From: Bacteroidia bacterium
GTDB taxonomy: Bacteria > Bacteroidota > Bacteroidia > J057 > JAIXKT01
Direction: 5' to 3'
DNA: 52,453 bases
Assembly: GCA_026932145.1 (NCBI GenBank)
Contig: JAIXKT010000011.1
Span: 1 to 52,453 of the forward strand
Shown here piece after piece: positions 42,049 to 51,234 of the stretch. A program made the translations under genes and the position numbers. Positions within the stretch are counted from its first letter, which is position 1. Each line of letters starts with the position of its first letter. A model generated the notes under the pieces. That model had not been told where the DNA came from and ran no database searches. It saw nothing but the letters and a program-made list of their open reading frames with translations.

Positions 42049-42852
42049 TTATCCGCCGTGTTTTTGTTCTGTTGGCTCCATTGGGGGAGGCGGAGGGCAA
42101 ATTAGCTTGAAAATTTTATCCCAAAAAGGAGTACGAATCTTATCCGGCGGATCTTTGGGAGGCAAAGCAGGTAAACCATGCGGATCCGAAAAAGTATTGA
42201 ACTTCAAACTTTTATGATAATAATTTGATAAGAAATAGATCAATAAATCTTTGGGATTATCTCTATCCATTTGAAATTCATAGTAGAGGTAGCTATACCA
42301 ACTACATTCTTGCTGAAAAATTTTTACCTGATTAATGAGGTCTGTTAAGGTTTTGGGAATATTCCCTTCCTCTTTAAATTTAGTTTCTAATTCTTTTAGG
42401 CTGTCTAATTTTTCGCCTGCTTCTTTAAAGGAACGGACGTAGTATTTTTCCAAGCTATCAGCATAATCAATCATCCCTTTTAGGTATAAGCAATGCGTTT
42501 TGTAGGGTATTGGAACTTCTGGATTCTTTTTGTTGAATGAAACTACTGCTAAGTAGGTTTTTTGGCCGCGATTTGCTAAGCGATACCCGTTTACCTTGAT
42601 GTCTGTGGCGGTAATTATATGTAGATAATAGTTATGCCAGCCATATTTTAGTTTATATCCCCTTCGAGTGTATAAGCTAGGGTTTGATATTTCTAAATCT
42701 ATTCCGCTTGCAATCTTGATACGCTGATTGAGGGAATCGTTGGTGGTTATCCACGTATCATAGATAGTATCAATAATTTGCGCTGTAGTATTCAGTTGAA
42801 TAAAACAGCCAAAAAACACCGAAATAGAGATTAAGAATTCTTTTAACCTCAT
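42049..42852 (-). CDS. Exported protein of unknown function
   Basis: 267 residues from ATG 42852 with a signal peptide (RLKEFLISISVFFGCFIQLNTTAQ). The mature part has strands around GYKLKYGWHNYYLHIITATDIKVNGY, a helical middle (DYADSLEKYYVRSFKEAGEKLDSLKELE), several Tyr/Trp-rich segments, and a proline-rich C-terminus (PPPPPMEPTEQKHGG). I recognise no family and no catalytic motif. It shares a 27-bp intergenic region, and a palindromic promoter, with the divergent DUF6438-like lipoprotein gene. Confidence 0.6.
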   Translation of the reverse strand: MRLKEFLISISVFFGCFIQLNTTAQIIDTIYDTWITTNDSLNQRIKIASGIDLEISNPSLYTRRGYKLKYGWHNYYLHIITATDIKVNGYRLANRGQKTYLAVVSFNKKNPEVPIPYKTHCLYLKGMIDYADSLEKYYVRSFKEAGEKLDSLKELETKFKEEGNIPKTLTDLINQVKIFQQECSWYSYLYYEFQMDRDNPKDLLIYFLSNYYHKSLKFNTFSDPHGLPALPPKDPPDKIRTPFWDKIFKLICPPPPPMEPTEQKHGG

Positions 42853-42856
42853 GAGC

Positions 42857-42877
42857 AGCAAAGTTACTAACTTTGCT
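42857..42877. promoter_or_regulatory. Palindromic divergent promoter
   Basis: AGCAAAGTTA, one base, then TAACTTTGCT: a 21-bp palindrome in which each strand carries TAACTTTG, the -7 consensus. The plus box (42868-42875) ends 4 nt before GTG 42880. The minus box (42866-42859) ends 6 nt before ATG 42852. The two promoters would therefore overlap face to face. Confidence 0.6.
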
Positions 42878-42879
42878 CT

Positions 42880-43374
42880 GTGAATGTAGCAAAGTATTTA
42901 TATATCGTAATTTTAGTAGGGATTTTATCATTTTTATTTGCCTGCCAGAGTAATCGGTTAAGTAAAAAGACACGAGTTCCCGCAGATTTTATTTTTCAAG
43001 TAGAGCATAGCGGTTGTTACGGAACTTGCCCAATTTATCAAATGCGGCTGAATGCCAAAAGAGAGGTACGCTGGGTCGGAAAACGCTTTACTGAAAATAT
43101 CGGTACTTGGCAAAAAATAATGCCCGAAGATCAGTTTGCAGTGCTGTTAAAATACATTAAAGAAGCTACTTTAGAATCCTACAAAGATTCTTATGATGAC
43201 CCCAACATAAGCGATATACCTGCTACAACGCTCACTTTTACTCAAAATGAAAAGACAAAAACCATAGTTTGCCGCTACAAAGTTCCCACTACCCTCGTTC
43301 AATTTATAGATAGCGCAGAAGCAATTATTGGAAAACAAAATTTCGTTAAAGTATCTGATGAAACCAATTATTAA
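42880..43374 (+). CDS. DUF6438-like lipoprotein
   Basis: 164 residues. A lipoprotein signal (KYLYIVILVGILSFLFACQ) puts the lipidated Cys at about residue 22. The mature domain has HSGCYGTCPIYQMRLNAKREV, the mark of the DUF6438 family as I recall it, with a CxxxC pair, then RWVGKRFTENIGTW and two later strands. The function of the family is unknown; envelope location is inferred from the lipobox. The GTG start has no ATG alternative before the signal. A small lipoprotein-like gene overlaps its 3' end by 17 bp. Confidence 0.65.
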   Translation: MNVAKYLYIVILVGILSFLFACQSNRLSKKTRVPADFIFQVEHSGCYGTCPIYQMRLNAKREVRWVGKRFTENIGTWQKIMPEDQFAVLLKYIKEATLESYKDSYDDPNISDIPATTLTFTQNEKTKTIVCRYKVPTTLVQFIDSAEAIIGKQNFVKVSDETNY

Positions 43375-43549
43375 GCAAATATATTTTATAACAAATTGTT
43401 TATCAATTAGTAAATACTTATTAATCAGTGGTGGTTTATTGCTAAGTTTCACCTTAAATTGCGCTGGAGACCCGCGCAAAAACTGTAATCATCCAAAACA
43501 TGTTGAATGGGTGAAAGAAAAAACGCTCAAGAAATACGGTAAGAAATAG
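43358..43549 (+). CDS. Small lipoprotein-like protein, unknown function
   Basis: 63 residues from ATG 43358, overlapping the previous gene by 17 bp. An N-terminal hydrophobic segment ends LLLSFTLNCAGDP, where Cys could be lipidated although Asn before it is not canonical. The rest is a short polar tail with CNHPKHVEWVKEKTLKKYGKK. The compact Cys-His-His set could bind a metal. I know no function. The overlap and the 5-nt gap to the next gene suggest one transcription unit from 42880 to 45623. Confidence 0.5.
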   Translation: MKPIIKQIYFITNCLSISKYLLISGGLLLSFTLNCAGDPRKNCNHPKHVEWVKEKTLKKYGKK

Positions 43550-43554
43550 CTATT

Positions 43555-44418
43555 ATGAATATACGCCAGCTTTTGTATAACCGTTTAGTGCATTTAGCCG
43601 GAAAAGAAGGCCGTGCTAATTGGGAACGACAGCTACTTCAAACAGCTTATTTGAAACTATTAGCCGCAGAAAATCCATTAGTAAGCACTAAAATTGGACA
43701 ATTAGAAATTCATGTTCCCTTTGCAGAAACTCTACCACATTTTGTGGCTACCTCAACGCTGTTTTCAGACTTTTTAAGCCGCGTTCATCAACAGTTAATT
43801 ACCTATTTTGGGGAAACTTCCGCCGTCATAGCCGGTGCAGAAACAGGGATTTTATTGCCTTTTTTGCCGGAAAAACTTCCCACATTGGCTATTGAAGGAA
43901 ATCAAACCTATTTTGACACTATATCCAAGCAATTTAGCTCCCTTCCCAACCTTCGTTTTGAACCAGCCCGAATTACCAATGAAGAGATTGACGAATTTAT
44001 GGACGTTCCGCTGGGAACGGTTGTTTCTATGCCTTTTAACTGGATATTACAAGCAAGCCCGGACTTTTTACACACTAAATGGCTGATTGTGAGCAACCCT
44101 GATGTTTTACTACCGGTTTTAGAAAGTGGTTTTTCGTGGCTTAAACAAGAAACACCTCTTCTCCAGATACGGCTAATTCCCAACCGCTTATACTATTCTG
44201 ACACAGAAATCAAAGACATCTTCACCCTCATACGCGACATCGGCTATTGGTCATTAACAGGTTTTTCTATCTTCGGTAAAAAGATTCATACCTGCACTGT
44301 AACAGACCAAACGGGTATTCAAAATCTACTGAAATATGCTAAAAGTGCCTCCGAAGGAATGATTTGGCTTATTTTATTACCCGGAAAAGAAAAGGAGCTT
44401 CATCAAGCACTGCTCTAA
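43555..44418 (+). CDS. Putative FkbM-like methyltransferase-fold protein
   Basis: 287 residues, soluble. The stretch SAVIAGAETGILLPFL, followed by PTLAIEGNQTYFDTISKQF, resembles SAM motif I and the acidic loop of FkbM-type methyltransferases, and a WLIVSNPDVLLPVLESGFSWL segment is FkbM-like. The glycine pattern is weak, so activity is uncertain. The next gene, a GT9 glycosyltransferase, starts 8 nt after the stop, so a role in a surface glycan is plausible but inferred only from context. Confidence 0.45.
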   Translation: MNIRQLLYNRLVHLAGKEGRANWERQLLQTAYLKLLAAENPLVSTKIGQLEIHVPFAETLPHFVATSTLFSDFLSRVHQQLITYFGETSAVIAGAETGILLPFLPEKLPTLAIEGNQTYFDTISKQFSSLPNLRFEPARITNEEIDEFMDVPLGTVVSMPFNWILQASPDFLHTKWLIVSNPDVLLPVLESGFSWLKQETPLLQIRLIPNRLYYSDTEIKDIFTLIRDIGYWSLTGFSIFGKKIHTCTVTDQTGIQNLLKYAKSASEGMIWLILLPGKEKELHQALL

Positions 44419-44426
44419 CTTCTTTT

Positions 44427-45623
44427 ATGATTGCCAAATATTTCCAAATTTATTATTGGAAACGATTAATACGCAGTATTTTAGCATATTTTCGGTATCT
44501 TCTTTCGTTTCAAGAAGCAGCACAGCCACTTTTAAAACCGGATGAAAAGTTTTATCTGTGGATTCGGCTTGATGAAATTGGGGATTATATTTTGTGGCGC
44601 AACTTCTTACCGTTATTACACCAAATTTGGCCGGAGAAAAAAATGATACTCTGCGGTAATATTGCTTGGAAACAATTGTGGGAAGCCTTAGATGCCCAAT
44701 TAGCTGCTGATTGCGTATGGGTAAACAAAACAAAGTGGCAACAAAATCTCGAATATCGAAAAGAAATTATCCGGCAGATCCGTCAATATAACCCAGAACT
44801 TACCATCAACTTAACCTATTCTCGTTCTTTTTATTTAGATGATTATATTGTTTATCATACCAATAGCCCCAAGCGAATTGGGGTAAATGGGGATTTATCC
44901 AGTAATTTTAGCTGGCAAGATGCTATTTCGCGCACTTGGTACACAGAGTTTATTTCACCTCCTGATAATATCCGGTTTGATTTTTTTAGGAACCGATGGT
45001 TGATAGATAAAGTTGTTCATGCAAAACTACCGATAAATCGTCCGGAAATCATCTGGGATTCGGTAGCGGAGGTAATCGGTAAGCCGCCTTCTAAAACGTA
45101 TTTTGTGCTTTTTCCTGCCGGGAGGCAGTCGTATAAACGCTGGTCAGCTGTTAACTTTGCTATGGTTGCGCAGCAAATAGCCCAACAGTTTGGCCTAACG
45201 ATTGTAATTGCCGGAGGGCCAGGCGAAGAAATCTACTCAAAAGCTGTTTTAAATCATTTAACTGTTCCGGCTATTGACCTTACCGGCCAAACATCACTCC
45301 CACAACTTTTGACCCTACTACGCGATGCAGCACTGCTGATTTCTAATGACACAAGTTCTGTTCATATTGCCACAGCCTTAAACACACCAGTTGTTGCAGT
45401 CTTAAACGGAACACATTATGGTCGTTTTTGCCCGTATCCAGACGAAACAAATGCCTGCTTAGAAGCTATTTACCCACCAGAATTAACCCAAGATAAACTT
45501 ACGGAAACCCAACGATGGGAAAAATATCGCTACCGGTCTGCTTTTTCTATACATACTATTTCGCCCAAAGTAGTTTTAAATACTTGCCAAAAAATATTAG
45601 ACAAAAATTGGTTAAAGCCTTGA
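44427..45623 (+). CDS. Family 9 glycosyltransferase (heptosyltransferase-like)
   Basis: 398 residues from ATG 44427. The GT-B fold of GT9 enzymes is seen in FYLWIRLDEIGDYILWRNFLP (start of domain 1), FVLFPAGRQSYKRWSAVNFAMVAQ and LTIVIAGGPGEE (start of domain 2) and LLRDAALLISNDTSSVHIATALNTPVVAVLNG (donor binding). GT9 members add heptose or other sugars to lipopolysaccharide or glycoproteins. An upstream TTG (44364) lies inside the previous gene and is unlikely. Confidence 0.85.
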   Translation: MIAKYFQIYYWKRLIRSILAYFRYLLSFQEAAQPLLKPDEKFYLWIRLDEIGDYILWRNFLPLLHQIWPEKKMILCGNIAWKQLWEALDAQLAADCVWVNKTKWQQNLEYRKEIIRQIRQYNPELTINLTYSRSFYLDDYIVYHTNSPKRIGVNGDLSSNFSWQDAISRTWYTEFISPPDNIRFDFFRNRWLIDKVVHAKLPINRPEIIWDSVAEVIGKPPSKTYFVLFPAGRQSYKRWSAVNFAMVAQQIAQQFGLTIVIAGGPGEEIYSKAVLNHLTVPAIDLTGQTSLPQLLTLLRDAALLISNDTSSVHIATALNTPVVAVLNGTHYGRFCPYPDETNACLEAIYPPELTQDKLTETQRWEKYRYRSAFSIHTISPKVVLNTCQKILDKNWLKP

Positions 45624-45741
45624 TTAATAATTGAATAGTTATTTTTCAGGTTTTAAAGAGCAGGTTCTTGTTACCCACTTCGTTTTCTTTCCCTAAATGC
45701 GGCCTAAATTTCCCTGATTTTTGTCCTTAAATACAAGAATT

Positions 45742-46437
45742 ATGGAAAGGAACTGGGTACAACCCACGCGGATAAAAGACTGGTTGGTAGAAGATCGGCC
45801 ACGAGAGAAATGTTTGAAATTGGGGGTAGGCTCATTAACAGACTCTGAATTGCTGGCTTTAATATTTGGTAACGGGACCAAGAACCAATCTGCTGTGGAT
45901 TTAGGGCGCAATTTGCTGCAACAGACCCAAGGACTTTTGCAGTTGGCACAGTGTGAATATGAAATGCTGCTTACCATTCCCGGTATTGGTCAGGCCAAAG
46001 CCCTGCAATTATTAGCTGTTTTTGAGTTAGGGCGCAGAAAAAATATACAGGCTCCGGAGAATATAACCTTTACAAGTGCTTCGGAAGTAGCAATGTTTAT
46101 GCGCCCTCGTTTGGTTGATTTACCCCATGAAGAATTTCATGTGTTATTTCTAAACCGAAAAAACAGGCTTTTAAAGCAAAAACGTCATTCTACTGGCGGC
46201 TTACACACCATACTCGTTGACCCACGTTTGATTATTCGAGAAGCTATATTACTTCGCGCCTCAGCACTTATTTTGCTCCATAATCACCCCTCTGGAGACC
46301 CAAATCCCAGCACACAAGACAAAGAAATAACCGAGAAACTAAAGAAACTATCCAATCTATTTGAAATCAGTCTATTAGACCACATAATCATTGCAGGCTT
46401 ATCTTATTTCTCTTTTGCAGATAAAGATTTGTTATGA
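45742..46437 (+). CDS. radC: RadC-family JAMM-domain protein
   Basis: 231 residues from ATG 45742. The N-terminal helix-hairpin-helix region (LLTIPGIGQAKALQLLAVFELGRR) precedes a JAB/MPN domain: EEFHVLFLNRKNRLLKQKRHSTGGLHTILVDPR and the zinc motif HNHPSGDPNPSTQD. The metal-binding His-His-Asp are intact. Despite the name, a role in DNA repair is doubtful; the natural substrate is unknown. It is a single gene. Confidence 0.93.
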   Translation: MERNWVQPTRIKDWLVEDRPREKCLKLGVGSLTDSELLALIFGNGTKNQSAVDLGRNLLQQTQGLLQLAQCEYEMLLTIPGIGQAKALQLLAVFELGRRKNIQAPENITFTSASEVAMFMRPRLVDLPHEEFHVLFLNRKNRLLKQKRHSTGGLHTILVDPRLIIREAILLRASALILLHNHPSGDPNPSTQDKEITEKLKKLSNLFEISLLDHIIIAGLSYFSFADKDLL

Positions 46438-46667
46438 AAAAAGCCCAAGAACAAAGATAGCTTAGCAATCCTGTCCTAAACAATGCCTTAAGCGATTGAT
46501 AATCAACTCGTTTTAAAGAACAAGCATCCCATTTTAAAAGTAGTTATATTTTGCTCATTTTCAATAAGATACAAAGATTTTAAAAAAATATTTAGGGCAC
46601 TATTGATTTTGTAAAAAAAGTTTAAATTACTTTATTTACAAAATTTGTTTTTATTTCGCAATTCTTT

Positions 46668-49600
46668 ATGAGTTTACCTTCCTTATCCTTAAGTCGCCCG
46701 GTTTTAGCTATTGTAATGAATATTGTTTTGCTGCTATTTGGGATAGTAGCTTACCAATATTTGCCGGTTCGGGAGTATCCGGCCATTGACCCGCCAACCG
46801 TTACGGTACGCACAGCTTACACTGGAGCTCCGGCAGAAATTATTGAAAACCAGATTACAGAACCCCTTGAAAAGCAGATAAACGGGATTCCGGGAGTTAG
46901 AACGATAACCTCGACCAGTTCTGTTGGCACAAGTCTTATTACCGTTGAGTTTAACCTTGGAGTAGAGATGGAGGCTGCGGCGGCAGATGTTCGGGATAAG
47001 GTAAGCCAAGCTATGCGTAATCTCCCACAAGATTTAGACGCTCCACCAGTTGTTTCAAAAGCCGATGCTAATAGCGACTTTATCATTCTGATAGCTATCC
47101 AAAGCCCGACAAAAGGTATTTTTGAACTCTCAGATTATGCTGAAAACTCCTTAGTGCCGCGCCTCCAAAGCATTGATGGTGTGAGTTCTGCCAATATTTT
47201 TGGGCAAAAACGCTATGCTATGCGGCTATGGATTGACCCCATTCGCTTAGAAGCTCATCAGCTAACATTTCAGGACGTTAAAATTGCACTTAACCGCGAA
47301 AATATAGAGCTACCTGCCGGAAAAATCACCGGTACTCAAACAGAATTAAGCCTCCATACACAAGGGCGTATGGAAAGTCCGGCAGAGTTTAACCAACTGA
47401 TTGTCAGAAAAGATGCCAATGGAACAGTAACCATAGGAGACATTGGCTATGCAGAGTTAGGCACAGAGGTAGAAGAATCTACGTGGTTGTTAAACGGGAT
47501 GCCCGGATTAGGAATCGCTATTATCCCCCAGCCGGGAGCAAATCATATCGAAATTGCAGATGAATTTTATAAACGATTAAAAGTAATACAGGCTGAAAAT
47601 AAGCAAGATATACATATCGAACTGCTTATTGACAATACCCAAAACATCCGTCATTCGATTCATGAAGTTATTGAGACCCTGCTAATTGCGTTTAGCTTAG
47701 TTGTGTTGGTAGTATTTGCATTTTTTAGAAATTGGCTGATAGCGATTCGCCCGCTGATAGATATTCCCATATCGTTAGTAGCCTCCTTTTTTGTGTTGTA
47801 TCTCATGGGTTATTCCATTAATGTACTTACGTTGTTGGGGATTGTTTTAGCTACAGGTTTGGTTGTGGATGATGGTATTGTGGTTACAGAAAATATTTTC
47901 CGGAAATTAGAATCCGGTATGAATATTCGGGACGCAGCGCGGGAAGGCAGTGATGAAATTTTCTTTGTGGTAATAGCCACTTCGTTAGCCTTAGCAGTTG
48001 TCTTTTTGCCGGTTATATTCTTGCAGGGTTTTGTAGGTAGTTTATTTCGGGAATTTGGGGTCGTCATAGCCTGCTCAGTTCTGATTTCGGCCTTTGTGTC
48101 ATTAACAATTACTCCGGTATTAAATGTTTATCTAAACCGTAACAACGAACAGCATAGTTGGTTTTATTTAAAAACAGAACCATTCTTTGTTTGGTTAGAG
48201 AAATCTTATGAGTCTATATTAAGCAAAGCATTACAAGCACGTTGGATTATCGGGATCATTATCGCGGCAAGTTTTGTAACAATTTATCATCTAAACCAAA
48301 CGCTTAGCGAGGAGTTGGCTCCGATGGAAGACAAAAGCAGCATTCGTCTGATGCTCACGACACCTGAAGGAAGTGGCTTTGACTATACCCGAAAGTTATC
48401 AAACTCCCTCAGTAACTACCTTTATGATTCAATACCGGAAAGGACGTTTGTGTTTAATGCTACTCCCAGTTTTTTTGGAACAGGAATGAACAGTTCTTTT
48501 GGGCGATTATCATTGGTTCCGCCTAACGAAAGAACTCGTTCTCAAAATGATGTTGCTATGCAGATTAACAAAATGTTTGGTCAATATTATGATGCAAAAG
48601 TGTTTGCTATTCAAGAGCAAACGATTTCGGTGGGAATGGCTTCACGGGGAACGCTACCGGTTCAATTTGTAGTTCAAAATTTTGACTTTAAAAAACTACG
48701 TGAAGTAGTACCTAAATTTTTAGATGCTGCTAAACAAAATAAAGTTTTTCAAAATGTGGATGTAAATCTTAAGTTTAATAAACCTGAACTTCAGATTTAT
48801 GTAGATAGAGATAAAGTACGTGAGTCAGGGCTTCAAACTGCGGACGTTTTTGAAGCATTACAGACCGGTTTTGGCGGCGGGCGGGCTGCTTACTTTACCA
48901 TGAATGGAAATCAATATACAGTTATTATTCAAGTTTCGATGAATAACCGTATGAAACCGGAAGACCTCCTAAAAATTAATGTACGAAGTAGCACCGGAAA
49001 GTTGGTTCCAATAGCGAGTGTAGCTAATTGGGTAGAAAATAGCACTCCCCCAACCATTTTCCACCATGATAGATATAAGTCTGCCACTTTTTCGGCTTCT
49101 TTGGTCGAAGGAAAAACAATTGGAGACGGTATTAAAGCGATGAACCAAATTGCAGATTCTTTATTAGATGAAACTTTTCAGCGGTCTCTATCCGGCCCCT
49201 CGCGGGACTTTTCTGAAAGTTCCTCCAATGTATTTTTTGTATTTATCTTAGCTCTAATTCTAACATACTTATTGTTAGCTGCTCAGTTTGAGAGTTTTAT
49301 AGATCCATTTGTTATTTTGCTTACCGTTCCTTTGGCTCTTACGGGTGCATTTGTTACGTTGTGGGCTTTTGACCAAACCATCAATTTGTTCTCTCAAATT
49401 GGTATGATTTTGCTGATTGGGTTGGTAACTAAAAATGGTATTATGATTGTAGAGTTTGCCAATAATGAGTTTAAGTTAGGTCTTAGCCGCGAGAAAGCCG
49501 CATTACGAGGGGCGGTTCACCGCTTGCGCCCGATTCTGATGACCAGCTTGGCTACTGCCTTTGGTGCTTTGCCTTTAGCTATTTCACTTGGAGCTGCTGC

Positions 49601-49727
49601 TACCAGCCGAAAACCGCTTGGCTTGGTGATTGTTGGCGGAATTGCTCTCTCACTCATCTTAACGCTGTTTGTAGTTCCCGTAGTTTATACATTCACCAAG
49701 CCCAAAGTGAATAGAAACCCAAGTTAG
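46668..49727 (+). CDS. RND-family (HAE1/AcrB-like) efflux permease
   Basis: 1019 residues with the duplicated 12-helix RND layout. LSLSRPVLAIVMNIVLLLFGI is TM1, two large periplasmic loops follow TM1 and TM7, GLVVDDGIVVTENIF in TM4 holds the two proton-relay Asp (near residue 400), and LIGLVTKNGIMIVEFANN in TM10 holds the Lys. LRPILMTSLATAFGALPLA closes TM11. It should export hydrophobic compounds with proton influx. A membrane-fusion partner and TolC are not next to it. The spacer 46438-46667 before it is AT-rich with no clear promoter box. Confidence 0.94.
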   Translation: MSLPSLSLSRPVLAIVMNIVLLLFGIVAYQYLPVREYPAIDPPTVTVRTAYTGAPAEIIENQITEPLEKQINGIPGVRTITSTSSVGTSLITVEFNLGVEMEAAAADVRDKVSQAMRNLPQDLDAPPVVSKADANSDFIILIAIQSPTKGIFELSDYAENSLVPRLQSIDGVSSANIFGQKRYAMRLWIDPIRLEAHQLTFQDVKIALNRENIELPAGKITGTQTELSLHTQGRMESPAEFNQLIVRKDANGTVTIGDIGYAELGTEVEESTWLLNGMPGLGIAIIPQPGANHIEIADEFYKRLKVIQAENKQDIHIELLIDNTQNIRHSIHEVIETLLIAFSLVVLVVFAFFRNWLIAIRPLIDIPISLVASFFVLYLMGYSINVLTLLGIVLATGLVVDDGIVVTENIFRKLESGMNIRDAAREGSDEIFFVVIATSLALAVVFLPVIFLQGFVGSLFREFGVVIACSVLISAFVSLTITPVLNVYLNRNNEQHSWFYLKTEPFFVWLEKSYESILSKALQARWIIGIIIAASFVTIYHLNQTLSEELAPMEDKSSIRLMLTTPEGSGFDYTRKLSNSLSNYLYDSIPERTFVFNATPSFFGTGMNSSFGRLSLVPPNERTRSQNDVAMQINKMFGQYYDAKVFAIQEQTISVGMASRGTLPVQFVVQNFDFKKLREVVPKFLDAAKQNKVFQNVDVNLKFNKPELQIYVDRDKVRESGLQTADVFEALQTGFGGGRAAYFTMNGNQYTVIIQVSMNNRMKPEDLLKINVRSSTGKLVPIASVANWVENSTPPTIFHHDRYKSATFSASLVEGKTIGDGIKAMNQIADSLLDETFQRSLSGPSRDFSESSSNVFFVFILALILTYLLLAAQFESFIDPFVILLTVPLALTGAFVTLWAFDQTINLFSQIGMILLIGLVTKNGIMIVEFANNEFKLGLSREKAALRGAVHRLRPILMTSLATAFGALPLAISLGAAATSRKPLGLVIVGGIALSLILTLFVVPVVYTFTKPKVNRNPS

Positions 49728-49849
49728 TTATGGCACTAACTTAAAAACAATGGTGTTTAAAGCTAACGGAGTAAAGAACCACAATAGTGAATTTACGGTT
49801 AATTCGGTGGTATTAACTGCTAAGGGAGCTAAATAACCTAAAAAATGCG

Positions 49850-49857
49850 CAATTTTG
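49850..49857 (+). promoter_or_regulatory. -7-like box abutting rmlA
   Basis: CAATTTTG, one base off TAnnTTTG, ends 4 nt before the rmlA ATG, the spacing seen at aspS and 41929. Confidence 0.45.
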
Positions 49858-49861
49858 CGAT

Positions 49862-50731
49862 ATGAAAGGTATCATTTTAGCGGGAGGCTCAGGAACTCGC
49901 CTGCACCCACTTACGCTGGTTATGAGCAAACAGCTCATGCCTGTCTATGACAAACCGATGATTTATTATCCGCTTTCTACGCTCATGCTGGCCGGAATTC
50001 AGGAAATATTGATTATTTCTACCCCGCATGACTTACCGCATTTTAAGCAATTGCTAGGAGACGGAAAAAGGTTGGGGTTGTCATTACACTATGCAGAGCA
50101 ACCTTCACCGGATGGCCTTGCACAAGCATTTATTATCGGTGCGGATTTTATTCAGCAGGATAAAGTTTGCTTGATTTTAGGCGATAATATTTTTTACGGA
50201 GAAGGTCTTTCCCAAACCGTTCAATCTTGTAGCAATCCAGACGGCGGAATCGTGTTTGCATATCATGTCCATGACCCAGAACGTTATGGTGTGGTGGAGT
50301 TTGACGAACAATGGAATGCTTTGTCCATAGAAGAAAAGCCGACTAAGCCACGCTCTTCCTTTGCCGTTCCCGGAATTTATTTTTATGATAACTCCATCGT
50401 AGAAATTGCCCGAAACCTAAAACCCTCTCCCAGAGGCGAATTAGAGATAACAGACGTTAATAAAATTTATCTTGAAAGAAAAAAACTGAAAGTAACGGTC
50501 ATAAAACGTGGCACGGCTTGGTTAGATACCGGAACCCATGAATCACTATTACAAGCTGCTAATTTTGTGCAAATTATAGAAGCCAGACAAGGACTTAAAG
50601 TCGGTTGTATAGAAGAAGTAGCTTGGAGAATGAAATATATAACCAACCAACAATTAGCTGAAATATCTCAGCCATTAGTTAAAAGTGGATACGGGAGCTA
50701 TTTACTCAAGTTATTAGAAAACCGATTGTAG
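49862..50731 (+). CDS. rmlA: Glucose-1-phosphate thymidylyltransferase
   Basis: Makes dTDP-glucose from dTTP and glucose-1-phosphate, the first step to dTDP-rhamnose. The 289 residues show [35 protein letters not shown] (nucleotide-binding and catalytic Arg/Lys), [30 protein letters not shown] and [17 protein letters not shown]. Length is that of RmlA (RfbA). rpiB follows after 7 nt. rmlB, rmlC and rmlD are not in the window. Confidence 0.95.
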   Translation: MKGIILAGGSGTRLHPLTLVMSKQLMPVYDKPMIYYPLSTLMLAGIQEILIISTPHDLPHFKQLLGDGKRLGLSLHYAEQPSPDGLAQAFIIGADFIQQDKVCLILGDNIFYGEGLSQTVQSCSNPDGGIVFAYHVHDPERYGVVEFDEQWNALSIEEKPTKPRSSFAVPGIYFYDNSIVEIARNLKPSPRGELEITDVNKIYLERKKLKVTVIKRGTAWLDTGTHESLLQAANFVQIIEARQGLKVGCIEEVAWRMKYITNQQLAEISQPLVKSGYGSYLLKLLENRL

Positions 50732-50738
50732 TTTCTCT

Positions 50739-51167
50739 ATGTATTTGGTTGCTATAGCTGCTGACCATGCCGGCTTTGAACTAAAAGAAGCCTGCAAGGC
50801 TAATTTGACGCAAGCCGGCATTGAAGTACGTGATTTTGGAACTCACAATCAAAATTCCGTAGATTATCCTGATTTTGTGCATCCGGTAGCAAAGTTTCTT
50901 CAGGAACATTCTGAATATAAAGGGATTTTGATTTGTGGTAGCGGGCAAGGTGTGTGCATAACAGCGAACCGATATACCCATATCCGAGCAGCACTGTGTT
51001 GGGAAAAAAACATTGCAGCACTTGCCCGAAAACATAATGATGCCAATGTGCTGTGCCTCCCCGCCCGTTTTGTAACTCCACAAGATAGTTTTGATATTAT
51101 CCAGACATTCTTAACCACACCGTTTGAAGGCGGACGCCACCAAGTTAGAATAGACAAAATCAACTGA
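50739..51167 (+). CDS. rpiB: Ribose-5-phosphate isomerase B
   Basis: Interconverts ribose-5-phosphate and ribulose-5-phosphate. The 142 residues show the LacAB/RpiB fold: VAIAADHAGFELKEA, VRDFGTHNQNSVDYPDF, the active-site loop ILICGSGQGVCITANRYTHIRAALCW with the catalytic Cys, and ARKHNDANVLCLPARF. Length is typical. It is co-directional with rmlA with a 7-nt gap. Confidence 0.95.
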   Translation: MYLVAIAADHAGFELKEACKANLTQAGIEVRDFGTHNQNSVDYPDFVHPVAKFLQEHSEYKGILICGSGQGVCITANRYTHIRAALCWEKNIAALARKHNDANVLCLPARFVTPQDSFDIIQTFLTTPFEGGRHQVRIDKIN

Positions 51168-51180
51168 CACAATCCTGTTG

Positions 51181-51203
51181 GCTATTTTGAGATTTGAAAT
51201 AGC
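51181..51203. terminator. Bidirectional terminator between rpiB and the prenyltransferase gene
   Basis: GCTATTT (51181-51187) and AAATAGC (51197-51203) form a 7-bp stem with a 9-nt loop between the convergent genes. Confidence 0.45.
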
Positions 51204-51234
51204 ACAAAATCGGTGTTCTAAGGTTTTTACTGCA

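Noticed and set aside
49750-49836. 28-codon frame (MVFKANGVKNHN...) between the RND permease gene and rmlA
   Set aside because: No clear promoter or binding site, and too short to judge without conservation data.
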